64,000 bases of DNA from Synechococcus sp. CCY 0621 (lineage in GTDB: Bacteria; Cyanobacteriota; Cyanobacteriia; PCC-6307; Cyanobiaceae). This document shows positions 18,042 to 26,310 of this stretch, piece after piece. The DNA lies in NCBI RefSeq assembly GCF_019038465.1, contig NZ_JAFKRH010000010.1, positions 62,001 through 126,000 on the forward strand, in the 5' to 3' direction. The notes beneath the pieces were generated by a model. That model did not search any database. It saw only the letters and a list, made by a program, of their open reading frames with translations, and was not told the DNA's origin. The number at the start of each line of letters is the position of its first letter. Positions within the stretch are counted from its first letter, which is position 1. The translations under genes were made by a program, and so were the position numbers.

Positions 18042-19616
18042 TCAGGCTTCCGCTTCCGGTGGTGGTGGGGACAGGCGCGCGATCAGAGCGTCGGTGATGT
18101 CGGCGGGAAAGGCCACCTGGATCTGCTCATTGCGCAGATGCAGATCCCGCTGGGGGAAAGGGATCGTCAGATCGTGGCGGCGCAGCATGGCTTCGATGCG
18201 GAAGTTGAGCTCACTGCGGATCTCATACTGGCGCCTTGGCTGGTTGATCCAGACCAGCAGAAGAAAATCGAGGGAGCTCTCACCGAAGCCGTTGAAGAAT
18301 ACCTTCGGCGGTGGTGCCGCGAGAATGTCGGGGAAGCCCTCGCAGGCGTCCAGCAGGGCCTGGCGCACCAGCTGGCAATCGGAGCCGTAGGCCACGCCCA
18401 CAGGAATTCTCAGGCGCGAGATCGGGCTGCCGTGACTCCAGTTGACAACGCGGGATTCGAGAAACTCCGCATTGGGAACGATGATCGAAATGCGGTCGAG
18501 GGTGACCACCTCGGTGCTGCGCAGATTGACACGGGTCACGGTGCCTTGCAGGTCGCCCACTTCGACGAAATCATTCACCTGAATGGGCCGCTCGAACATG
18601 ATGATCAGGCCGCTGATCAGGTTCTTGGCGATGCCCTGCAGGCCGAGCCCCACCCCCACTCCCAGGACGCTGGCAAACAGGGCGAGGGAGGTGAGATTGA
18701 GGCCCCACAGCTGCAGAAGCACCAGCGTTCCGAGGAACAGCAGCCCGTATTGAAGGATGAAGGCGATCGCTTCCTGGGAGCCCGGTTCGATGCCCGTGCG
18801 CTGCAGAACGCGGGTGCGGAGCATGCCCGTCAGGAATGCCACCCCGCGCACCAGCACCAGGAAGAGCGCCACCAGGATGACGGCGTCCAGCACCGAATAG
18901 CTGCGTCCTCCCAAGGGCAGGAAGGGGGATCCCAGGCTCTCGGTGACCGCCTCGAACAGGCGGCCGATCAGCAACCGGGTGGCTGGAAAGAAACCGGCGA
19001 TCACCCGGACCGCCGCCACCCAGACCCCGAACTGCAGCACCACCAGCACCCCGTGCAGCAGCCAGTCCATGCCCCGCAGAGGCCGGACACTGCCGGGCTC
19101 GCTGGTCAGCGGCTGGGTGAGGGCCGAAGGCAGGAACCGTTGCCACAGCAGCCGCAGCAGCCGCTGCAAAAGGAACGCCAGCCCCAGGATTCCGACGGAC
19201 ACGGGGATCATCCGGGCCACGTAGGTGGGCTGACGCTGGGCCCGTCCCCGGGCGATGGACGACGCGATGGTCCGGCGCCACAGTTCGGCCTGTTGCCCGA
19301 CGGCCATGCTCTCGGGAGTATCCCGGCGGGTGACCGTGAGGATCACCTCGCCATCGAGGGTGATCACGGGCAGGTTGTTCAGCTCCCTGACGCCGATCTT
19401 TCCCGGCTGCTTCGACGCCACGACCTCCTGCAGCAGCCTGTTGGCCCGCTCCACCCGCTGCTTGGCCGAGTAGTCCTTCGAGGCGGTGACCTCGAACAGA
19501 CGGTGGCCATCCAGCTCCAGGAACGCCGGGATCTCAGGCCGGGCCTGGGCCCTGGCGCCATGCAAGGGTGCCACCACCAGCAGGGTCGCAAGGGCCAGGA
19601 GGCTGGCCAGCCTCAC
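18042..19616 (-). CDS. MscS-family mechanosensitive channel with signal peptide
   Basis: This 524-residue protein begins with a cleavable export signal (MRLASLLALATLLVVAP, ending in ARAQA). A periplasmic domain of about 110 residues follows, then four or five membrane helices. The pore helix is LGVGVGLGLQGIAKNLISG, followed by the beta domain FERPIQVNDFVEVGDLQGTVTRVNLRS and the C-terminal vestibule. It resembles the larger YbdG/YnaI-like or cyanobacterial MscS paralogues. It is not coupled to the neighbouring short MscS (about 56-base gap), but shares its strand and may be co-transcribed. Confidence 0.88.
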   Translation of the reverse strand: MRLASLLALATLLVVAPLHGARAQARPEIPAFLELDGHRLFEVTASKDYSAKQRVERANRLLQEVVASKQPGKIGVRELNNLPVITLDGEVILTVTRRDTPESMAVGQQAELWRRTIASSIARGRAQRQPTYVARMIPVSVGILGLAFLLQRLLRLLWQRFLPSALTQPLTSEPGSVRPLRGMDWLLHGVLVVLQFGVWVAAVRVIAGFFPATRLLIGRLFEAVTESLGSPFLPLGGRSYSVLDAVILVALFLVLVRGVAFLTGMLRTRVLQRTGIEPGSQEAIAFILQYGLLFLGTLVLLQLWGLNLTSLALFASVLGVGVGLGLQGIAKNLISGLIIMFERPIQVNDFVEVGDLQGTVTRVNLRSTEVVTLDRISIIVPNAEFLESRVVNWSHGSPISRLRIPVGVAYGSDCQLVRQALLDACEGFPDILAAPPPKVFFNGFGESSLDFLLLVWINQPRRQYEIRSELNFRIEAMLRRHDLTIPFPQRDLHLRNEQIQVAFPADITDALIARLSPPPPEAEA

Positions 19617-19663
19617 CAGACGCCCCCGGCGGCGACCGGACCAGGTGCGCGGTGCCGGGGGGC

Positions 19664-20305
19664 TCAGGTGAGGGCCGGCAGGGTGCCCAGGCCCGCCGGC
19701 CTGGGCACCAGGATCTTGCGCAGGGCCAGGCGAGCGGTCCCATCGGCCTGATCTTCGCGCCCATCGAGGCCGGCACCGTCCTGCTCGGAGCGCAGATGGT
19801 GTCCATCCTCCTCGGTGTCCCGGGGGTCGAGCAGATCGATCACGGCCTGGCGCACCCCCGCCAGGCGCCGCTCCATCCTCTGCCGTGCCCGCTGCTCCTG
19901 CTCCAGCTCCAGCAGAAGTGCCTGACGCTGGCGTTCGGCGGCCTCCTCCCGCAGGCGGTCCCGCTCCCGCTCGGCCTCCTCCAGGGCCGCCTGCTCCTGC
20001 TCGGCGATGGCCAGCTGCTGGCGCACGGCCTCGTGGAAGCTCTCCACCTCCGCTTCGGCCAGGCGTCGGCCCTCCCGAGCCTCGCCCAGTTCGGCCTCAA
20101 GCCTTTCCAGCACCAGCCGGGCCTCCTCCTGCTGGGCGGCCACCTCATGGGCCCTGACGGCGGCGGCGGCCTCCAGGTGGCGCCGGAAACGGCGCTCCTG
20201 CTCCAGTTCCTCACGCAGGGCGTCGACTTCGGCGGTGGTGGCAGCGATCAGGGTCTGGGCCTGGGCGGTGAGGGCCTCGACCGCCTGGGTGAAGGAGGGG
20301 GACAT
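19664..20305 (-). CDS. Long coiled-coil protein of unknown function
   Basis: The coding frame starts at ATG 20305-20303 (MSPSFTQAVEALTAQAQTLI) and gives 213 residues. Residues 25-160 are an almost continuous, Glu/Arg/Ala-rich coiled coil. The tail holds AVIDLLDPRDTEEDG and ends KILVPRPAGLGTLPALT. There is no signal peptide or catalytic motif. It could be a structural or scaffolding protein; nothing more can be said. Confidence 0.6.
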   Translation of the reverse strand: MSPSFTQAVEALTAQAQTLIAATTAEVDALREELEQERRFRRHLEAAAAVRAHEVAAQQEEARLVLERLEAELGEAREGRRLAEAEVESFHEAVRQQLAIAEQEQAALEEAERERDRLREEAAERQRQALLLELEQEQRARQRMERRLAGVRQAVIDLLDPRDTEEDGHHLRSEQDGAGLDGREDQADGTARLALRKILVPRPAGLGTLPALT

Positions 20306-20337
20306 CGGCGTGCGCAGGGGAGAACGGTGATAACCCT

Positions 20338-21414
20338 CTAAGTCTGCGAGGGGTGCCCTGTCGGTAGCGATCGGCTCTTCGCATGGGTGGCAGCGTTGCT
20401 GCAACCCCAGGTGTTGGTGCGCGACCGGCGCAGCAGGACGGAGGGGGCGATGCCGTAGCGCCGCTGAAAGCTGGCGGCGAAGGAGGACATCTGGACGAAG
20501 CCGTGGCGGCGGGCGATGGCGGCCACGGTCTCGCCGGGCTGGGCCCGTTGCAGATCGGCGTGCACGGCGCTGAGCCGCTGGCGCTTCACCCACTGCATGG
20601 GGCTGCAGCCGAACCGCCGCTGGAACAGATACTGCAGGTTGCGCTGCGAGTAGGCGCTGCGGCGACTGAGCTCCGTAGGGGTGATCGGCGTGTGCAGATG
20701 GGCCTGGATCCACTCCAGCAGGTCGTCGAAGGGGCGATCGCCGCGGTGGTCGGGGACAGGCCGATCCGTCCCCCCGACCGCGCCCGGGCAGACGATCGCG
20801 GCCACCAGCCGGAACAGCAGATCTTCCAGCTGGCAGGCCCTGAGTCCTCCCACCGACCGCAGCAGCGGGGCCTCCAGCATCCGCAGCGCCAGGTGGAGAT
20901 GGCGCAGCAACTCGGCCTGCTCCGATGCGGTGCTGCCATCCACCCGCAGGGCGCGCTCGAAGGCCGGCACCCAGGACTCGGCGCTGTCGCCGAATCCCCC
21001 CATGGCGGCGGCGGTGTCGACCAGCCGCCGACGATCGAGGCAGATCATCACCTCCTCGAAGGCCCCGGTGCTGGCCGTGAAGGCGGCGCCGGGCAGATAG
21101 GCCGCCATCGGGCCGGCCTCGAGCTTCAGCCGCTGGCCGTCGCTTGTCACCTCGCCAACGCCGGACAGCGGCAGGGTGAGGGTGGCGACCGGGGAATCGT
21201 CGAAACCGATCTCCAGGGGGGAGTGGCGGCTGCAGGACACCGCGATCTGCCCCACGTGGAGGATGCCGCTGCGATGGAAGAAGCCACCGCTCCGGGGGGA
21301 CTCCAGGAAGGCGTTGAGGGGGAAGTCCAGCGCCACCCGATCGAGCAGGGCGGCGGGGTCGTCGACCTCCACCGCCCGTGACTCCAGCAGCGTGAGCGGA
21401 ACCGTGGCCGTCAT
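20338..21414 (-). CDS. AraC-family transcriptional regulator
   Basis: This 358-residue protein starts MTATVPLTLLESRAVEVDD at ATG 21414. The N-terminal half is an AraC-binding-like cupin region (SRHSPLEIGFDDSPVATLTL). The C-terminal 100 residues form the double helix-turn-helix: TPTELSRRSAYSQRNLQYLF, then ETVAAIARRHGFVQMSSFAA with FQRRYGIAPSVLLRR. It is probably a ligand-dependent activator. Its start overlaps the end of the small upstream gene by ATGA. The sulfatase and its activating enzyme lie about 600 bases away in the opposite direction and are plausible, unproven targets. Confidence 0.85.
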   Translation of the reverse strand: MTATVPLTLLESRAVEVDDPAALLDRVALDFPLNAFLESPRSGGFFHRSGILHVGQIAVSCSRHSPLEIGFDDSPVATLTLPLSGVGEVTSDGQRLKLEAGPMAAYLPGAAFTASTGAFEEVMICLDRRRLVDTAAAMGGFGDSAESWVPAFERALRVDGSTASEQAELLRHLHLALRMLEAPLLRSVGGLRACQLEDLLFRLVAAIVCPGAVGGTDRPVPDHRGDRPFDDLLEWIQAHLHTPITPTELSRRSAYSQRNLQYLFQRRFGCSPMQWVKRQRLSAVHADLQRAQPGETVAAIARRHGFVQMSSFAASFQRRYGIAPSVLLRRSRTNTWGCSNAATHAKSRSLPTGHPSQT

Positions 21415-21650
21415 TCGTTGACGATCGAGGCCGTGACTTCGACTGAGCCGTCGCCGCATTGCACGATCCGGCCGGTCGGATGGGCCAACAGGCTGCCGAG
21501 CACGAGCTGGGGGTCCGCTGGACGGATCTGGCCCGGCTGGATGTTCATGCAGATGATCGTCGTGATTTTGGGATTCTGGGTGGGGGTGAGGAAGGCCGCG
21601 CCCACGTAGGCATTGAGCTGACCCACCTTGGGCGACTGGGCTGTAATCAC
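21411..21650 (-). CDS. Hypothetical protein, start uncertain
   Basis: The frame ends in ATGA overlap with the AraC gene and reads ITAQSPKVGQLNAYVGAAFL, then CMNIQPGQIRPADPQLVLG and CGDGSVEVTASIVNE. Protein-like sequence continues upstream to about 21790 (IQQDFGITLPASFNDAVRTT) without an obvious ATG before a TGA near 21797. The gene therefore either starts at GTG 21650, uses a rare start, or has lost its 5' end. No family was recognised. Between 21797 and 21998 nothing coding is evident; that stretch must contain the promoters for this unit and the FGE gene. Confidence 0.5.
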   Translation of the reverse strand: MITAQSPKVGQLNAYVGAAFLTPTQNPKITTIICMNIQPGQIRPADPQLVLGSLLAHPTGRIVQCGDGSVEVTASIVNE

Positions 21651-21998
21651 ATAGCTGTAGGCCGCTTCGGTGGTGGTGCGAACGGCGTCGTTGAAGGACG
21701 CCGGCAGGGTGATGCCGAAATCCTGCTGGATGGTCGAGACCGTGGCGGCGGTCTGTACCTCCGCCGCCTCCTGGCCTGGGTCTGATCTTGGGATGAGTCA
21801 GCGTGCCACGTTTCACGCCTTTTCTGACAGGATCCGCGCCGCATTTCTGCGCCGCTGCGACAGTCTTGCCGTCCTGCGTTCATGGGCCGCCGCAGCCCGT
21901 GCCAACGAGTGTGTCGAAGGTGATCGATGCGACCCTGAACCGCTCATTGACGCCCCCACAATGCGGGCCGTGAGCCATCTGCGGGCCGCAGCGAATCC

Positions 21999-23018
21999 TT
22001 GCTTGTTCATCGTCCAGAGGCTTGGAGCTTTCCGGTGCTGGCCGCCCTGCTGATCCTGGTTCTGGGGATGGGGGTGGTACTGCTGTGGCCCGCTCCCGCC
22101 CCGGCGGCGGAGAGCTGCCCGCCGTCGATGGCCCCCATCCCCGGCGGCCATTACCGCATCGGCGCGGCAGGGCGCCTGCCGGAGGAGGCGGAGGCGCCGG
22201 TGCGGCTGCAGCCCTTCTGCATCGGCCGCACGGAGGTGACCAACCGCGAGTTCGCCGCCTTCGTGGCCGCCACCGGCTACCGGACCCAGGCGGAGCGGCC
22301 CTTGCCCCAGGATCAGTTCCCGGAGCTCTCCGTCGCCGAGCGCCGCCCAGGCTCGGTGGTGTTCCGGCCGCCCTCCCCAGGGGAACCCCTGCAGGAACTC
22401 AGCTGGTGGCAGTGGGTGCCGGGGGCCGACTGGCGCCACCCCGAGGGCCCCGGCAGTTCCATCGACGGGCGACTCGACCATCCGGTGGTGCAGGTGTCCC
22501 TGGCGGATGCCGAGGCCTACGCGGCCTGGGCCGGCGCCGCCCTCCCCAGCGAGGCCCAGTGGGAGTTCGCCGCCCGGGGCGGCCTGCGGGATCGGGCCTT
22601 CAGCTGGGGCGACCGCTGGCGCCCCGGCCTGGCCAACACCTGGCAGGGGGAGTTCCCCGTCAGCAACACCGGCGAGGATGGCTTCACCGGCACCGCTCCG
22701 GTGGGCAGCTTCCCCCCCAATGGCTATGGACTTCAGGACATGACCGGCAATGTCTGGGAGTGGACGGCGGACTGGTACCTCCCTGGTCACGATCGCCTCG
22801 CCGGCCAGGACGACCCGGTGCTGGCCGACCCGGCCGCCAGCAGCGATCCGCGGGAGCCCGGGGTGGCCAAGCACGTCATCAAGGGGGGCTCCTTCCTGTG
22901 CGCCCCGAACTACTGCAGCCGCTACCGGCCGGCGGCACGGGAAGCCGAAAGCCCCGACACCGGCACCTCCCACATCGGATTCCGTCTCGCTTCCCCTGTC
23001 CTGACGACCCATGGCTGA
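21999..23018 (+). CDS. Formylglycine-generating enzyme (sulfatase activator, SUMF1/FGE)
   Basis: FGE oxidises the active-site cysteine of sulfatases to formylglycine. The 339-residue protein has an N-terminal membrane or export segment (FPVLAALLILVLGMGVVLLW). The FGE fold follows: MAPIPGGHYRIG, CIGRTEVTNREFAAFV, LPSEAQWEFAARGG, DMTGNVWEWTADWY and GGSFLCAPNYCSRYRPAAR. The two copper-binding catalytic cysteines correspond to residues 301 and 306 in that last motif, so it is the true aerobic FGE rather than a cysteine-less relative. The start is uncertain: TTG 21999 or GTG 22035, the latter directly before the signal. It overlaps the sulfatase gene by eight bases. Confidence 0.88.
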   Translation: MLVHRPEAWSFPVLAALLILVLGMGVVLLWPAPAPAAESCPPSMAPIPGGHYRIGAAGRLPEEAEAPVRLQPFCIGRTEVTNREFAAFVAATGYRTQAERPLPQDQFPELSVAERRPGSVVFRPPSPGEPLQELSWWQWVPGADWRHPEGPGSSIDGRLDHPVVQVSLADAEAYAAWAGAALPSEAQWEFAARGGLRDRAFSWGDRWRPGLANTWQGEFPVSNTGEDGFTGTAPVGSFPPNGYGLQDMTGNVWEWTADWYLPGHDRLAGQDDPVLADPAASSDPREPGVAKHVIKGGSFLCAPNYCSRYRPAAREAESPDTGTSHIGFRLASPVLTTHG

Positions 23019-25575
23019 GCGTCCCCTGACCCGTCTGAGCGCCGTGCTCGGCCGCCTGCTGCGGCGCCTGGTGCCGGCGGGCCTGGCCCTGGCTCTGTTG
23101 GGCTGGTCGTTCGGCGCCGTGCCGGCCCTGGCCCAGCGGATCACCGGCACGCCGGGAGCCCCCAACGCCACCACCACGATCTCCGGCACCCAGCTGCCGG
23201 CCCCGGCGCCCCCCTTCGGCGGGGTGATCCAGGACGGCGCCCAGCAATCGAAGCCCTGGTGGGCGCCGCGGATCACGCCGCCGCCGAGCGCGCCCAACGT
23301 GCTGCTGATCATCACCGACGACGCCGGTTTCGGGGTGCCCAGCACCTTCGGCGGCGTGATCCCCACCCCGGCCATGGATCGGGTCGCCAAGGCGGGCCTC
23401 CGGTACAACCGCATGTTCTCCACGGCGCTGTGCTCCCCCACCCGCGCCGCCCTGATCACCGGCCGCAACCACCACTCCGCCGGTTTCGGAGTGGTCTCGG
23501 AGCAGTCCACCGGCTTCCCCGGCTACAACAGCATCATCGAGCGCGACAAGGCCACGATCGGCCGCCTGCTCAAGGACAACGGCTACTCCACGGCATGGTT
23601 CGGTAAGGACCACAACACCCCCGCCTTCCAGGCCAGCCAGAGCGGCCCGTTCGATCAGTGGCCCACGGGCATGGGGTTCGAATACTTCTACGGCTTCGTG
23701 GGCGGTGACGCCAACCAGTGGCAGCCCAATCTGTTCCGCAACACCACCCAGATCTATCCCTTCGAGGGCAAGGAGCCCGGCAGCTGGAACCTGGTGACGG
23801 CGATGGCCGATGACGCCATCGACTACATGGCGCGGATGCACCAGATCAACCCCAGCAAGCCGCTGTTCATCAAGTACGCCCCCGGGGCCACCCATGCGCC
23901 CCACCACCCCACCAAGGAGTGGGTGGACAGGATCCATGCGATGCATCTCTTCGATGACGGCTACGAGAAGCTGAGGGAGCGCATCTTCGCCAACCAGAAG
24001 AAACTCGGCGTGATTGCCAAGGACGCCAAGCTGGAACCCTGGCCCGCCGACCTGATCACGCCCTGGGACAAATTGAGCCCGGAGGCCCAGAAACTGTTCA
24101 TCCGCCAGGTGGAGGTGTTCGCCGCCTATGCCGCCTACAGCGACAACGAAATCGGCCGGGTGATCCAGCAGTTCGACGACCTCGGCAAGCTCGACAACAC
24201 GCTGATCGTCTATATCAACGGCGACAACGGCACCAGCGCCGAAGGCGGGCCGTTGGGCACGCCCAATGAGGTGGCCTGGTTCAACGGCCTCAGCAAGCTG
24301 CCGGTTGAGGTGCAGATGAAGTTCTACGACGTGTGGGGCACCGAGTTCACCTACAACCACATGTCGGCGGGCTGGAGCTGGGCCTTCGACACCCCGTTCA
24401 GCTGGTTCAAGCAGAACGCCTCCAGGCTCGGTGGCGTCAACCAGAACATGGTGGTGTCGTGGCCGGCGCGCATCAAGGACAAGGGCGGTCTGCGCGAGCA
24501 GTTTGTGCACGTGATCGACGTGGTGCCGACGATCCTGGAGGCGGCTGGCCTGAAGGCGCCGGAGGTGGTGGACGGCTTCCCGCAGAAGCCGATCGAGGGC
24601 ACCAGCTTCCTTTACACCTTCGATTCCAAGAATGCCAAGGTGCCCTCCCGCCACAAGACCCAGTACTTCGAGATGATGGGCCAGTGGGCGCTCTACGACG
24701 AGGGCTGGCTGCTGAGCACGAAGGTGAACCGGGCCCCCTGGGACGCCTTTGGCCCGGCCAACCCGGATCCGCTCAACAACCAGACCCTGGAGCTGTACAA
24801 CCTCAACACTGATTTCAGCCAGACCACCGACCTGGCGGCCCAGAATCCCGGCAAGCTGAAGGAGATGAAGGCGGCGTTCATCGCCGAGGCCAAGAAGTAT
24901 CAGGTGTTCCCGCTCGATGCCTCAGTGGCGGCGCGGATCGTGGCGCCCCGGCCCAGCATCGCCGCCGGACGCACCGAGTTTGTCTACACCCATCCGATGG
25001 TGGGGCTGCCCCAGGGCGCTTCGCCCATGCTGCTCAACACCTCCTACACCGTCACCGCCGACATCGACGTGCCGGCCGGCGGCGCCGAGGGCATGCTGCT
25101 CACCTCCGGCGGCCGCTTCGGCGGCTACGGCTTCTACCTGAAGAACAACAAACCAGTGTGGCTGTGGAACATGGTCGATCTGGAGCGCCTCAAGTGGGAG
25201 GGCACCGAGCCCCTTACCCCCGGCAAACACAAGGTGGAGTTCGATTTCGTCTACGACGGCAAGGGGGCCGGCACCCTGGCCTTCAACAACTTCAGCGGCG
25301 TCGGCCGCCCAGGTACCGGCAGCCTCAAGGTGGACGGCAAGGTGGTGGCCACCAAGACCATGCCCAAGACCCTGCCGATGATCCTGCAGTGGGATGAAAG
25401 CTTCGACGTGGGCTCCGACACCCTCACCGGCGTCAACGATGCCGACTACCAGCCGCCCTTCCGCTTCACCGGCAACCTAGAGAAGCTCACCCTCAAGCTG
25501 GATCGGCCCAAGCTGTCGCCGGAAGAAATCAGGACCCTGGAGGCGGCGATGCGCACCAAGGCGGCGAGTGAGTGA
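23011..25575 (+). CDS. Exported arylsulfatase
   Basis: This 854-residue sulfatase hydrolyses sulfate esters outside the cytoplasm. It has an export signal (about residues 15-40, VPAGLALALLGWSFGAVPALA) and the metal-binding LLIITDDAGFG. The signature CSPTRAALITGR begins at Cys 141, which FGE would convert to formylglycine. Further motifs are AWFGKDHNTP, NGDNGTSAEGG, and a C-terminal jelly-roll-like domain from about residue 640. The length fits the large aryl/choline-type sulfatases seen in proteobacteria and some cyanobacteria. It is coupled to the FGE gene by overlap, so enzyme and activator are made together. The substrate is unknown; sulfate scavenging from organic esters is the simplest role. 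Confidence 0.92.
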   Translation: MAERPLTRLSAVLGRLLRRLVPAGLALALLGWSFGAVPALAQRITGTPGAPNATTTISGTQLPAPAPPFGGVIQDGAQQSKPWWAPRITPPPSAPNVLLIITDDAGFGVPSTFGGVIPTPAMDRVAKAGLRYNRMFSTALCSPTRAALITGRNHHSAGFGVVSEQSTGFPGYNSIIERDKATIGRLLKDNGYSTAWFGKDHNTPAFQASQSGPFDQWPTGMGFEYFYGFVGGDANQWQPNLFRNTTQIYPFEGKEPGSWNLVTAMADDAIDYMARMHQINPSKPLFIKYAPGATHAPHHPTKEWVDRIHAMHLFDDGYEKLRERIFANQKKLGVIAKDAKLEPWPADLITPWDKLSPEAQKLFIRQVEVFAAYAAYSDNEIGRVIQQFDDLGKLDNTLIVYINGDNGTSAEGGPLGTPNEVAWFNGLSKLPVEVQMKFYDVWGTEFTYNHMSAGWSWAFDTPFSWFKQNASRLGGVNQNMVVSWPARIKDKGGLREQFVHVIDVVPTILEAAGLKAPEVVDGFPQKPIEGTSFLYTFDSKNAKVPSRHKTQYFEMMGQWALYDEGWLLSTKVNRAPWDAFGPANPDPLNNQTLELYNLNTDFSQTTDLAAQNPGKLKEMKAAFIAEAKKYQVFPLDASVAARIVAPRPSIAAGRTEFVYTHPMVGLPQGASPMLLNTSYTVTADIDVPAGGAEGMLLTSGGRFGGYGFYLKNNKPVWLWNMVDLERLKWEGTEPLTPGKHKVEFDFVYDGKGAGTLAFNNFSGVGRPGTGSLKVDGKVVATKTMPKTLPMILQWDESFDVGSDTLTGVNDADYQPPFRFTGNLEKLTLKLDRPKLSPEEIRTLEAAMRTKAASE

Positions 25576-25617
25576 CCCCGACGCCCAGGCTCCTGTGGTG
25601 CCTCAATCCGAGGTGCC

Positions 25618-25995
25618 TCAGGGCCTGGCTGGGCAGAGCCGCCGCCATTCCCCCAGGGCCTCTCCGGCGGCGTAGTACTTGCGCAGGCTTAGTGCCGCGT
25701 CGTAGCGCTGCTTCTGCAGCGAGCCGGCCCAGGTGGCGGCGGGGCAGGGCTGGGGTGTGGCTCCAGTCTTGGGCGGCTGTTCGGCTGCATCCACACCCAG
25801 CCGCAGGCGGAACAGGCTTTCCTGGCCGTACTGCTGCCGGAAGGCTTCGCGATCGATCGGCGCCAGGGAACCGTTGCCGGGTTCCACGATTCCCTGCGCC
25901 CGGCCGACAGACAGGATGACGGGCGGGACAAGCAGCGCCAGGCCCGCCGCGAGGCCGGCGGTCCGACGTCGCCGCCACGGAGCTCGGGGAGTCAA
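25618..25995 (-). CDS. Small exported or membrane-anchored hypothetical protein
   Basis: This 125-residue protein has an arginine-rich start (MTPRAPWRRRRTAG) and one hydrophobic segment (LAAGLALLVPPVILSVG), compatible with a signal anchor or export signal. A soluble part follows with AFRQQYGQESLFRLRLGVD and QKQRYDAALSLRKYYAAGEA. There are two Cys. No family is recognised. It is convergent with the sulfatase gene, with a 42-base gap. Confidence 0.6.
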   Translation of the reverse strand: MTPRAPWRRRRTAGLAAGLALLVPPVILSVGRAQGIVEPGNGSLAPIDREAFRQQYGQESLFRLRLGVDAAEQPPKTGATPQPCPAATWAGSLQKQRYDAALSLRKYYAAGEALGEWRRLCPARP

Positions 25996-26095
25996 GGGCC
26001 AGTGGCAGGGGATTCGGCCATGCTGTTACCCGCCCCGGGGCCGGCCATTTCCAGCTCAGCCAGCTTGCCCACAGCACCATGGCCGGGAGGCGATC

Positions 26096-26120
26096 ACAAA
26101 AGCCCCATGGGGCCGTTTGT
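26096..26120 (-). terminator. Terminator following the tRNA-Ala copy
   Basis: The hairpin is GCCCC-AT-GGGGC flanked by ACAAA and TTTGT. On the minus strand a TTTTGT tract follows the stem. It begins nine bases beyond the 3' end of the tRNA-Ala fragment, so it is probably that tRNA's original terminator. Confidence 0.7.
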
Positions 26121-26128
26121 AAATGAAA

Positions 26129-26190
26129 TGGAGCCAAGCGGATTCGAACCGCTGACCCCCTGCATGCCATGCAGGTTCTCTATCAGCTCA
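26129..26190 (-). tRNA. 3' portion of tRNA-Ala(GGC), probable island attachment site
   Basis: The minus strand contains an anticodon arm CCUGC-AUGGCAU-GCAGG with anticodon GGC. A proper T arm (AGCGG-TTCGAAT-CCGCT) and the 3' acceptor strand TGGCTCC with discriminator A at 26129 follow. A D-loop remnant (AGCTGATAGAG) is present. The 5' acceptor strand is missing: the seven bases where it should be (about 26195-26201) do not pair with TGGCTCC. The tRNA is therefore broken at its 5' side. A 3' tRNA copy next to low-GC foreign genes is the usual mark left by an integrase-driven island. Confidence 0.65.
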
Positions 26191-26310
26191 GACCGCTTGC
26201 TGCAGCTTGGCTTAGGGTGATCAGTACGCGGCAGCGTGTGCAAAAACGTGTGTAATGTTCTCGCGGTGGTCAAGTCGCGAGCAGATTAAGAAACTACGAG
26301 TGGATGCCAT

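Noticed and set aside
18003-19751. Open frame of 582 codons opposite the larger MscS gene
   Set aside because: Gln/His/Asp-rich antisense frame; the MscS pore motif is on the other strand.
26129-26201. Functional tRNA-Ala
   Set aside because: The 5' acceptor strand does not pair with the 3' strand and the D stem is disturbed.
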